From contig NZ_VCJR02000001.1 of NCBI RefSeq assembly GCF_009712425.2, positions 434,001 to 498,000 on the forward strand: a stretch of DNA of 64,000 nucleotides, in the 5' to 3' direction. Positions 26,069-33,485 of this stretch are shown here, in pieces (the stretch's first letter is position 1; each line of letters starts with the position of its first letter). The DNA is from Aquisalinus luteolus. Lineage in GTDB: Bacteria; Pseudomonadota; Alphaproteobacteria; Caulobacterales; Parvularculaceae. The translations under genes were made by a program, and so were the position numbers. The notes beneath the pieces were generated by a model that saw nothing but the letters and a program-made list of their open reading frames with translations, was not told where the DNA came from and ran no database searches.

Positions 26069-27642
26069 TGTCCATGAACAATCAGGGCCGTCCCTCCCGT
26101 CCCGAAGACATCGAGGTCCAGTCGGTCGAGACCTTCACTGGCAACCGTGCGCTGCAGATCGAAGAGGCGCTGATCTTCGAGACTGGGCACATGGCCGCGA
26201 CTGGCGTCGACCTGCCAGAGCCGAAAGGCACCAGGTCGCGCCTTGGCGGGCTGGAGCGCAAAGGCACTATGAACCTGCCGGGCCTCGCCGAGCCCGAAGC
26301 GATGCGTCATTTCGTGCGCCTCAGTCAGAAGAATTATGCCATCGACATGGGCCCGTTCCCGCTCGGCTCGTGCACGATGAAGCACAATCCGCGCCTCAAC
26401 GAGAAGATGGCGCGCCTGCCGGGCTTTGCCGAGATCCACCCGCTGCAGCCGGTCTCCACCGTGCAGGGCGCGCTGGAGCTGATCGACACGCTCGCCGGCT
26501 GGCTGAAGGAGCTGACCGGCATGCCAGCCGTCGCCATGTCGCCGAAGGCCGGTGCCCATGGCGAGCTGTGCGGCATGGTCACGATCAAGGCAGCACTGGA
26601 AGCGCGCGGCGAAGCCGAGACGCGTACCCGTGTGCTCGCGCCTGAATCCGCCCACGGAACGAATCCGGCAACGGCGGCCCAGTGCGGCTTCACCGTCGAT
26701 GCGATCCCGGCCGATGACACGGGCCGCGTCGATATCGAGGCGTTCAAGGCCAAGCTGGGGGACGATGTCGCCGCGATCATGGTGACCAACCCGAACACCT
26801 GCGGCCTGTTCGAGCGCGACATCCGCGAAATGGCCGATGCCGTGCACGAAGCCGGTGGCTATTTCTATTGCGACGGGGCGAACTTCAACGCCATCGTCGG
26901 CAAGGTGAAGCCGGGCGATCTCGGCATCGACGCCATGCATATCAACCTGCACAAGACATTCTCTACGCCCCATGGCGGCGGCGGCCCGGGCTCCGGCCCG
27001 ACGGTGCTGTCCGAAGCGCTCGCGCCTTTTGCGCCGATCCCTTATGTGGTCAGCGATGCTGACGGCTTCCACCTCATCGAGAAGCGCAGTCAGGAAGAGG
27101 GCGACCATCACAGCTTCGGCCGCATGACTGCCTTCCACGGCCAGATGGGCATGTTCGTCCGCGCGCTGACCTATATGCTGTCCCATGGCGGGGACGGACT
27201 GCGCCAGGCTGCCGAAGACGCCGTTCTCAACGCCAACTATGTGCTCGCCCGCCTGTCAGCCGAGATGACCCCGGCTTTCGAGGGCACCTGCATGCACGAG
27301 GCGCTGTTCAATGACGACTTCCTGAAAGATACCGGCGTCGGCACGCTCGACTTCGCGAAGGCGATGATCGACGAGGGCTATCATCCGATGACGATGTATT
27401 TTCCGCTGGTCGTCCACGGCGCCATGCTGATCGAGCCGACGGAGACGGAGTCCAGGCACGAGCTCGACCTTTTCTGCGATGCGCTACTGTCACTCGCCAA
27501 AGAGGCCAAGGCCGGCAAGGCCGACAAGTTCAAGGCCGCGCCGGTGCTCTCGCCCCGCCGCCGACTCGACGAGACCGCCGCCGCTCGCAAGCCGGTGCTG
27601 CGCTGGGAGCCGTCAAACGACGAAAGCATGGCAGCGGAATAG
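26068..27642 (+). CDS. gcvPB: Glycine dehydrogenase (decarboxylating) subunit 2
   Basis: The PLP-binding half of the split P protein, 524 residues. Motifs: PLGSCTMKHNPRLNEKMARL, AGAHGELCGM, APESAHGTNPATAA, MVTNPNTCGLFE and the lysine block MHINLHKTFSTPHGGGGPG. The 1-bp overlap with gcvPA suggests coupled translation. Confidence 0.96.
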   Translation: MSMNNQGRPSRPEDIEVQSVETFTGNRALQIEEALIFETGHMAATGVDLPEPKGTRSRLGGLERKGTMNLPGLAEPEAMRHFVRLSQKNYAIDMGPFPLGSCTMKHNPRLNEKMARLPGFAEIHPLQPVSTVQGALELIDTLAGWLKELTGMPAVAMSPKAGAHGELCGMVTIKAALEARGEAETRTRVLAPESAHGTNPATAAQCGFTVDAIPADDTGRVDIEAFKAKLGDDVAAIMVTNPNTCGLFERDIREMADAVHEAGGYFYCDGANFNAIVGKVKPGDLGIDAMHINLHKTFSTPHGGGGPGSGPTVLSEALAPFAPIPYVVSDADGFHLIEKRSQEEGDHHSFGRMTAFHGQMGMFVRALTYMLSHGGDGLRQAAEDAVLNANYVLARLSAEMTPAFEGTCMHEALFNDDFLKDTGVGTLDFAKAMIDEGYHPMTMYFPLVVHGAMLIEPTETESRHELDLFCDALLSLAKEAKAGKADKFKAAPVLSPRRRLDETAAARKPVLRWEPSNDESMAAE

Positions 27643-27645
27643 GTC

Positions 27646-28119
27646 ATGGCGAAGGGGGCGGTCATGCTGACGGATGAGCAGGCCGCCTTCTGGCAACGCT
27701 TCTGCGATGCGACGAGCCATCGCGGCCAGCCGCTCGATTGCGACAGCTTTGGCGGACCTGACATTGCCGACGAACTGCTGATGCTCGTCCTGTCGGGCCG
27801 AAAGCGGGCGACCTGCTCCAATGCCTGCTGGGTAAAAAAAGGCTTCATGCCAATGCCGCGTCGCGGCGGCCTGGCGATTGTTACCGACGCCGCAAACAAC
27901 CCCGCCTGTGTGATCCGCACGGAGAAGGTCACGATCAAGCCCTTCAGGGATGTGACAGTTGCCTTTGCCTGGCGGGAGGGCGAGGGCAGTCGCATGCTGT
28001 CGGACTGGAAGCGGGGACACCGCCATTTCTTTCATCGCGAGGCGCTGGAAAACGGCTTTGCTTTCCGCGAGACCGATTTATGTATCTTCGAGGAATTCAC
28101 GATGATTTGGCAGCCCTGA
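27646..28119 (+). CDS. ASCH domain protein
   Basis: A 157-residue protein with the ASCH (RNA-binding, PUA-like) fold: VLSGRKRATCS..., RRGGLAIVTDAANNPACVIRTEKV, and FRETDLCIFEEFTMIW. ASCH proteins are implicated in RNA binding or nucleoside amide hydrolysis; the role here is unknown. It begins three bases after the gcvPB stop, so it is a member of the glycine-riboswitch operon. Confidence 0.85.
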   Translation: MAKGAVMLTDEQAAFWQRFCDATSHRGQPLDCDSFGGPDIADELLMLVLSGRKRATCSNACWVKKGFMPMPRRGGLAIVTDAANNPACVIRTEKVTIKPFRDVTVAFAWREGEGSRMLSDWKRGHRHFFHREALENGFAFRETDLCIFEEFTMIWQP

Positions 28120-28137
28120 CGGGTTGCGGGAGAGAGA

Positions 28138-29625
28138 ATGGACTGGCTGGCTGACTTTACCGTACGCGGACTGAATATTATTTCCTCCCTCTTCGTGCTC
28201 GCCGTCGGTACCGGCGTCCTTGTCGTCATCATCATGTTCTTCCTCGACAAGTTCCAGTCGAAGGATTCCATCCGTCACAATTTTCCCGTCTTCGGCCGGT
28301 TCCGGTATCTGTTCAGCCATCTGGGTGAATTCTTCCGGCAGTATTTCTTCGCCCTCGATCGGGAGGAAATGCCGTTCAACCGGTCCGAGCGGGACTGGGT
28401 CTACAAGTCTGCTAAGGGCATCAGCAACACCGCGCCTTTCGGTTCCACGCTCAATCTGCGCATAGCAGGCACGCTGATGTTCGTGCCTGCCGGATTTGCA
28501 ATGCTGGATCGGGACGCGGAGGAATGTCCGCCTGTCATTTTTGGCCCGGATACGGACAATCCCTATGAGGGAAAGTCCATTGTGAATATTTCGGGGATGA
28601 GCTTCGGCTCACTTTCGGCCCCGGCGATCGAGGCCTTGTCCCATGGTGCGGCAAAGGCCGGTTGCTGGATGAATACCGGCGAGGGCGGCTTGTCGCCTTA
28701 CCACCTGAAAGGCGGGTGCGACATCATCTTCCAGATCGGCACGGCAAAGTATGGCGCCCGGGACCATGACGGCAATTTTTCCGAAGAGAAGTTTCGCGAG
28801 AACGCCCTTCGCCCGCAGGTTAAGATGATCGAGCTGAAACTTTCGCAAGGGGCAAAGCCGGGCAAGGGTGGTATCCTGCCGGCGGAAAAGGTGACGGAAG
28901 AGATCGCGGCCATTCGTGGCATTCCAGTGGGCAAGGCGTCGATTTCGCCCAATCGCCACCCGGAAATAGACAGTTACGATGACCTCCTGGATTTCATCGG
29001 CAGGCTGAGAAAACTGAGTGGCAAGCCGGTCGGCGTCAAGACGGTTCTGGGTGATGACAGCTGGGTAGGCGAGCTTTGTGAGGCGATCACCCGTCGCGGC
29101 GCTGCCGATGCGCCGGATTTCATCACCCTGGATGGCGGCGATGGTGGCACCGGCGCAGCCCCGCAGCCCTTGCTCGACAATGTCGGCCTGCCCTTGCGCG
29201 AATCCCTGCCGATGCTTGTCGATGGCCTGATCCGCAATGGCTTGCGTGAGCGCATCAAGGTGATCTGCGCTGGCAAGCTGATTACCCCGGCTGAGGTTGC
29301 GTGGGCCTATTGCGCGGGTGCCGATGCGGTCAACACGGCACGCGGCTTCATGTTCTCCATTGGCTGTATTCAGGCAATGCGCTGCCACACCAACACGTGC
29401 CCGACAGGCGTGACCACACACAAAAAGCACCTTCAGGACGGGCTGAACCCTGCCAGCAAGTCCGTGCGCGTGGCCAACTATGTCGATCGTATGAACAAGG
29501 ACGTCTCGACCATCGCCCATTCATGCGGGGTGTCGCACCCGCGGGCACTGCAGCGGCGCCATGTCAGGATCGTTCAGGGCAATGGCCGGTCGGTCTGCTA
29601 CAGCGAGCTTTACCCGACCGGCTGA
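28138..29625 (+). CDS. FMN-binding glutamate-synthase-family protein, membrane-anchored
   Basis: A 495-residue protein with an N-terminal hydrophobic helix (VLAVGTGVLVVIIMFFL) and a Glu_synthase-type FMN barrel. Key blocks are NISGMSFGSLSAPAIEALS, NTGEGGLSPYH, LDGGDGGTGAAPQPLLDNVG, ADAVNTARGFMFSIGCIQAM and CHTNTCPTGV. The last Cys-rich block matches the iron-sulfur region of GltB. It lacks the glutaminase domain, so free ammonia or another substrate is expected. It lies only 18 bp after the ASCH gene and may be the last gene of the glycine-cleavage transcript. Confidence 0.85.
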   Translation: MDWLADFTVRGLNIISSLFVLAVGTGVLVVIIMFFLDKFQSKDSIRHNFPVFGRFRYLFSHLGEFFRQYFFALDREEMPFNRSERDWVYKSAKGISNTAPFGSTLNLRIAGTLMFVPAGFAMLDRDAEECPPVIFGPDTDNPYEGKSIVNISGMSFGSLSAPAIEALSHGAAKAGCWMNTGEGGLSPYHLKGGCDIIFQIGTAKYGARDHDGNFSEEKFRENALRPQVKMIELKLSQGAKPGKGGILPAEKVTEEIAAIRGIPVGKASISPNRHPEIDSYDDLLDFIGRLRKLSGKPVGVKTVLGDDSWVGELCEAITRRGAADAPDFITLDGGDGGTGAAPQPLLDNVGLPLRESLPMLVDGLIRNGLRERIKVICAGKLITPAEVAWAYCAGADAVNTARGFMFSIGCIQAMRCHTNTCPTGVTTHKKHLQDGLNPASKSVRVANYVDRMNKDVSTIAHSCGVSHPRALQRRHVRIVQGNGRSVCYSELYPTG

Positions 29626-29646
29626 CGAGGGCTGCCTTGACATGGC

Positions 29647-30861
29647 TCAGGGCAGGAAGGGGTCCTCGATCATCTGGGCCGAGCGCAGCCAGAATTCCTC
29701 GTCGAAGCCCGGAATTTCCAGGTTGGCGATGAACTGGCGGGCACCGGCTTCCCAGTTGAACTTCATCGAATGCTCGCGGCAGGCTTCCGGGTCGCGGTTC
29801 TCCAGCGCGGTCATGCAGGCCTTGTGCAGGTCCTCATCGATACAGCCTGCGCCCGGGGGAGCGTCGGCCATGATCTCGGCCGGGCCACGTACGGGGAAGG
29901 CGGCGACGGGCACGCCGCATGCCAATGCCTCGACATTGACGAGGCCGAACGTGTCGGTGCGCGACGGGAAGACGAAGACATCGGCGGCATTGTAGTGCTT
30001 GACGAGATCCTCGCCAAAATGCGCACCGGCGAAGTGGACATTCTTGCCCTTGTACTTCACGCGCAGCTCAGCCTCCTGCGGACCGTGGCCGACCAGCACC
30101 TTGGTGCCGGGCAGGTCGAGATCGAGGAAATCCTCCAGCGTCTTTTCCACGGCCAGCCGACCCGCATACATGAAGATCGGGCGGGGCAAGTCCTGCAGCA
30201 CGTCGGTCTCCATGGGCTTGAACACCTTGGTGTCGACGCCGCGCGCCCACAGCTTCATGTTGGTGAAGCCGCGCTCCGTCAGTTCATCCATCAGGCCCGG
30301 CGTGGCGACCATCATCGTCTCGCCATGCTTGTGGAAGTCCTTGAGCAGGGCATATCCCCACTCGACCGGAAAGCGGAAGCGCTCATATGTGTACTCGGCA
30401 AATCGGGTGTGGAAGCTGGTCGTATAGGGATAGGACCGGCGGCGGCAGAACCGGCGTGCGGCCCGGCCAAGGGGCCCCTCTGTGGCGATGTGCACCGCAT
30501 CCGGCTTGAAGTCGTTGATCATCTTGGCAACCTTGCGGTTGGGGAACAGCGACAGACGGATCTCCGGATAGGTCGGCATGGGCATCGACTTGAAATCGAG
30601 CGGGGTGATGTACATCACCTTGTTGCCCTTGTCGGTCAGGATGCGGCCGAGGGTATCCAGCGTTGTCACCACCCCGTTCAACTGCGGCTTCCAGGCATCG
30701 GTCACAATCACGATCTTCAGTCCGCTTTCCGGATTTGGCATCGTGAATTTCTGTTTTGCCCGTGTCAGGCGGGCGACGCCGGCTCCCAGACGGTTCAGGG
30801 CACCCTTGCGCTTGGTAGTCGTGGCTGCTTCGCCCTCTGTCATTTTATTTTTTTCGGTCAT
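29647..30861 (-). CDS. Glycosyltransferase family 4 (GT-B) protein
   Basis: A 404-residue GT-B enzyme. The donor-binding block is FVFPSRTDTFGLVNVEALACGVPVAAFPVRGP. Other features are IVTDAWKPQLNGVVTTLDTLG at the N-terminus and MYAGRLAVEKTLEDFLDL. This pattern is shared with SqdX/MgtA-like lipid glycosyltransferases, so a glycolipid product is possible. The ATG at 30861 has GGAAGG upstream. It is tail-to-tail with the glutamate-synthase-like gene. Confidence 0.88.
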   Translation of the reverse strand: MTEKNKMTEGEAATTTKRKGALNRLGAGVARLTRAKQKFTMPNPESGLKIVIVTDAWKPQLNGVVTTLDTLGRILTDKGNKVMYITPLDFKSMPMPTYPEIRLSLFPNRKVAKMINDFKPDAVHIATEGPLGRAARRFCRRRSYPYTTSFHTRFAEYTYERFRFPVEWGYALLKDFHKHGETMMVATPGLMDELTERGFTNMKLWARGVDTKVFKPMETDVLQDLPRPIFMYAGRLAVEKTLEDFLDLDLPGTKVLVGHGPQEAELRVKYKGKNVHFAGAHFGEDLVKHYNAADVFVFPSRTDTFGLVNVEALACGVPVAAFPVRGPAEIMADAPPGAGCIDEDLHKACMTALENRDPEACREHSMKFNWEAGARQFIANLEIPGFDEEFWLRSAQMIEDPFLP

Positions 30862-31112
30862 TCCAACCTTCCGGATGAGTCGTTTTACGGCATAGTACTG
30901 TCAAAACAGGTCTCGGCAAATCCAAATTTCATTCGATCAAAATCTCTTAAGTCTAGAATTCATACTGAGTATTTAGCGTATTATTTTACTTAGGTGCCAT
31001 AAGGTGGACAAATATGCCAAATATCTAAAAATATATGAAGCTTTATGTCTTTGTGCTGTTGCGCCGCAAAATACCTGTCGCATGCGAAGAAAAAGTGAGT
31101 AATATCATAATC

Positions 31113-31190
31113 GACGTTTAGACGTCATGCCCTTCCTGGGCGTTTCCTCCCTATTAAACTTGCCGCGGCTTCGTGCCGCGGCTTTTTTTT
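31113..31190 (+). ncRNA. Candidate small RNA with CCTCCC segment (3' part visible)
   Basis: In the 376-bp AT-rich gap between two genes on the minus strand. On the plus strand a GACG/CGTC hairpin (31113-31126) and a GCCC/GGGC hairpin (31129-31141) are followed by an unpaired TTTCCTCCCTATTAAACT. A strong terminator comes next. No open reading frame fits. A CCUCCC stretch can pair with Shine-Dalgarno sequences, as in known alphaproteobacterial sRNAs. The 5' end and promoter are not determined. Confidence 0.45.
31162..31190 (+). terminator. Strong intrinsic terminator
   Basis: Arms GCCGCGGC (31162-31169 and 31175-31182), loop TTCGT, then eight T. It has no annotated plus-strand gene upstream, which is why a small RNA is proposed. 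Confidence 0.88.
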
Positions 31191-31237
31191 GCGCCATGAT
31201 AGCGCTCCCTCTGGCGGAGGGGGCAAGTTATCTGAGT

Positions 31238-32152
31238 CTATTCGGCGGCCTGACGCACCGTCAGGGCCCCAGGGTCTATTTTCAGGAAATCGGCAAAGAT
31301 TGTATTCAGCGCCAAGCGCAATGGAGCAAATCCTGCTGTCCGGGTGATGCGTGTCTCGTCGAGATAAAGGCCCCGATTGATTTCGATCTGCAACACATGA
31401 ATGCCGCCCGACGGATTGCCGTAATACTGGGTCACATGCCCGCCCGCATAAGGAGAGTTCTGCGCTACTGCATAACCCTGATCGTTAAGGAGGCTTTGTG
31501 CGAGACTGACCAGAGCCGGGGAGCATGAGGCGCCATAACGATCCCCCAGCACGAAATCGACGTCGCATTTGCGATGGCGGTTCCAGACATGGCGCGATGG
31601 CATGGAGTGGCAATCGATCAGGATGGTGCAGCCGAAACGGTCCATGCATTCATCGATCATCCCTTGCAGAGCTGCATGATAGGGCCGGTAATAATGCTCC
31701 AGCCTGCGCTCGCTCTCGGCGAACGGTAATTTCTTGCGATAGATCGACAGCCCGTCGGCGGCAAGGCGGGGGATGACGCCGAACCCGGCAAGGACGCGAT
31801 TGGAGCGGGTATCGCTGTTTGCTGGCAGCTGGTCAGCGAAGATCAGCGGGTCGAGTTCGTTTTCGGCCCGGTTCACATCGACGAAGGCGCGCGGAAACAG
31901 CGCCTTCAGGAAGGGCGCGCCGAGCCCGGGGACCATGTCGACCAGCAGGTCGACATAGCTGTCCTCGGAGCGGCGCAACGTGTGCAGGTCGAGCACGCTG
32001 TCTTTCAGGAAGGCGGCGGGATAGCGGCGGCCGGAATGGGGTGAGGAAAAGATGAACGGGGCGGACCATTGGGCAGGTCGCACGATTTCGATCGGTGCGA
32101 AACGCTCCTGCATGTCCTGGCCGGTCAGCCTGTCTGTCGGTCGCGAAGCCAT
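31238..32152 (-). CDS. N-formylglutamate amidohydrolase family protein
   Basis: A 304-residue zinc hydrolase of the FGase family (HutG-like). Conserved pieces: APFIFSSPHSGRRYP, RSEDSYVDLL, PRAFVDVNRAENELDP, ILIDCHSMPS, NSPYAGGHVTQYYG and HVLQIEINRGLYLDE. FGases hydrolyse N-formyl-L-glutamate at the end of histidine degradation, but no hut genes are near, so another N-acyl amino acid is possible. It is divergent from cpdR. Confidence 0.88.
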   Translation of the reverse strand: MASRPTDRLTGQDMQERFAPIEIVRPAQWSAPFIFSSPHSGRRYPAAFLKDSVLDLHTLRRSEDSYVDLLVDMVPGLGAPFLKALFPRAFVDVNRAENELDPLIFADQLPANSDTRSNRVLAGFGVIPRLAADGLSIYRKKLPFAESERRLEHYYRPYHAALQGMIDECMDRFGCTILIDCHSMPSRHVWNRHRKCDVDFVLGDRYGASCSPALVSLAQSLLNDQGYAVAQNSPYAGGHVTQYYGNPSGGIHVLQIEINRGLYLDETRITRTAGFAPLRLALNTIFADFLKIDPGALTVRQAAE

Positions 32153-32310
32153 GTCTTTGATCTAGCAGCCTTGTGCGGTTTTGACAGCATGTTTTCCGTC
32201 GGTTTCATAAAGGCCCCCGTTTGCCCGGCGAATCAATATCGCCAAGCGGATTAAAATGATGGATAGATGTGGGAAAAAGCCTGCCTGCCGACGCCATGAA
32301 CGGACCGCAA

Positions 32311-32325
32311 TTAAGGGCGTGTTAA
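32311..32325 (+). promoter_or_regulatory. CtrA-type box TTAA-N7-TTAA upstream of cpdR
   Basis: TTAA (32311-32314), seven bases GGGCGTG, then TTAA (32322-32325), 73 bp before the cpdR start. This fits the CtrA half-site spacing known from Caulobacter. Confidence 0.55.
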
Positions 32326-32398
32326 GCCTGATCAGTCTATGAAGGGCAGCGAAAAAATCATAATGTCTGTGTGACGACCATTAGAGGGTGACTTGAGT

Positions 32399-32758
32399 AT
32401 GGCGGCGATCCTGTTGGCAGAAGACGATGAGAGCATGCGCTCTTTTCTCAAAAAAGCGCTGGAAAAAGCGGGCCATAGCGTTGTCGACGCCGGCCAGGGG
32501 GACGAGGCGCTGACCGAATTGCAACTGCGCGAGTTCGACCTGTTGCTTACCGATATCGTCATGCCGGTCATGGACGGGATTGAACTGGCCCGCCGTGCCT
32601 CGGAAATCGACCCTGACATGAAAATCATGTTCATCACCGGCTTTGCCGCCGTGGCGCTGAACCCGGCCAACAAGGCGCCGGAAGATGCCAAGGTGCTGTC
32701 CAAACCGTTCCACCTGAAGGACCTCGTCAACGAGGTCGACCGGATGATCGCTGCCTGA
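32399..32758 (+). CDS. cpdR: Single-domain response regulator CpdR
   Basis: A 119-residue receiver domain, MAAILLAEDDESMRSFLKKALEKAGH...LLLTDIVMPVMDGIELARRA...MFITGFAAVAL...KVLSKPFHLKDLV. The phospho-acceptor is D52. The pattern is that of CpdR, which in Caulobacter, when unphosphorylated, primes ClpXP to degrade cell-cycle proteins and is phosphorylated through CckA-ChpT. The ATG at 32399 follows AGAGGGTGA. It is monocistronic with a terminator. Confidence 0.92.
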   Translation: MAAILLAEDDESMRSFLKKALEKAGHSVVDAGQGDEALTELQLREFDLLLTDIVMPVMDGIELARRASEIDPDMKIMFITGFAAVALNPANKAPEDAKVLSKPFHLKDLVNEVDRMIAA

Positions 32759-32790
32759 GACGAGGCCTGGAAATCACACGAATTCAGACA

Positions 32791-32820
32791 GGGCGGCGAA
32801 TTTGCCGCCCTTTGTGTTTT
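32791..32820 (+). terminator. Intrinsic terminator of cpdR
   Basis: Arms GGGCGGC and GCCGCCC around GAATTT, followed by TTTGTGTTTT. Confidence 0.85.
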
Positions 32821-32911
32821 GGGACGTTTTTCGGGTTGCAATCGCAAAATCCCCGCGCTAATACCCATCGCTCCGGCGGGCCCTGTCCCGCCTGACCCTC
32901 GATGGTGAGTG

Positions 32912-32986
32912 GGGCGTATAGCTCAGTGGTAGAGCGCTACCTTGACATGGTAGAAGTCCGTAGTTCGATCCTACGTACGCCCACCA
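32912..32986 (+). tRNA. tRNA-Val (anticodon GAC)
   Basis: A 75-nt cloverleaf. Acceptor stem GGGCGTA/TACGCCC, D-arm AGCTCAGTGGTAGAGC, anticodon stem CTACC/GGTAG with loop TTGACAT (anticodon GAC), T-arm CCGTAGTTCGATCCTACG, and an encoded CCA end. Confidence 0.97.
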
Positions 32987-33013
32987 TCACTTTTCCGGTT
33001 TTCCGAAGGAAAA

Positions 33014-33038
33014 TCAAAAGCACCAGTGGTGCTTTTGA
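33014..33038. terminator. Terminator-like palindrome after tRNA-Val
   Basis: Twelve-base arms TCAAAAGCACCA and TGGTGCTTTTGA around a single G. The A- and T-tracts at the arm ends let it work in both directions. Confidence 0.65.
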
Positions 33039-33068
33039 AGGAAAATGATGCCCCGGCAGGGGCCTTCG

Positions 33069-33094
33069 CCTTCGGCTTCGGATGGCGCAGCCAT
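33069..33094 (+). repeat. Left direct repeat flanking the GIY-YIG gene
   Basis: Starts CCTTCGGCTTCGG and continues ATGGCGCAGCCAT. It matches 33401-33426 at 25 of 26 positions and contains a GGATGGC/GCCATCC hairpin. Confidence 0.8.
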
Positions 33095-33156
33095 CCGAGG
33101 CGATATTGGCGAAGGAGTACCCTCCGAAGCCTTGGCGAAGGGGGGCTGTTTCCCGA

Positions 33157-33399
33157 ATGTACTACGTTTATCTGATCCGCAGTACTTCGAGCCCTGATCA
33201 AAAATATGTGGGGTTCACCGAGGACTTACAGCAGCGCCTGAAAGCCCATAATGCAGGTCAGTCCAAACATACCGCGAAATACATCCCCTGGAAGCTTGTC
33301 AGCTGCCATGCGTTCGACTCCAAGGAGAAAGCCTTGGCATTCGAAAAATATCTGAAGTCTGGGTCGGGGCAGGCATTTGCCGCCAAGCGCTTCTGGTAG
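33157..33399 (+). CDS. GIY-YIG endonuclease-domain protein (COG2827 type)
   Basis: An 80-residue single-domain protein. The GIY-YIG module is YYVYLIRS...KYVGFTEDLQQRLKAHNAGQS with the catalytic Arg in QRLKAHN, then AFEKYLKSGSGQAFAAKRFW. The ATG at 33157 is chosen because the longer reading runs through repeat sequence. Such small proteins are widespread and of uncertain role. Here the gene is bracketed by 26-bp direct repeats, suggesting it moves or spreads as a cassette. Confidence 0.87.
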   Translation: MYYVYLIRSTSSPDQKYVGFTEDLQQRLKAHNAGQSKHTAKYIPWKLVSCHAFDSKEKALAFEKYLKSGSGQAFAAKRFW

Positions 33400-33400
33400 G

Positions 33401-33426
33401 CCTTCGGCTTCGGGTGGCGCAGCCAT
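33401..33426 (+). repeat. Right direct repeat flanking the GIY-YIG gene
   Basis: Begins one base after the stop codon. It differs from the left copy by G for A at one position. Confidence 0.8.
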
Positions 33427-33485
33427 TCTCTTGTTGTCATCAAAAACAGATGGCCATGTTGCACTGCAACGTCTAAGGCTCTCCC

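Noticed and set aside
25345-27186. A 613-codon minus-strand open frame opposite gcvPA/gcvPB
   Set aside because: It is the shadow of two well-conserved genes in GC-rich DNA and has no recognisable domain.
31127-31528. 133-residue plus-strand protein starting before the FGase gene
   Set aside because: Most of it is antisense to the N-formylglutamate amidohydrolase, and its start lies in the terminator and small-RNA region.
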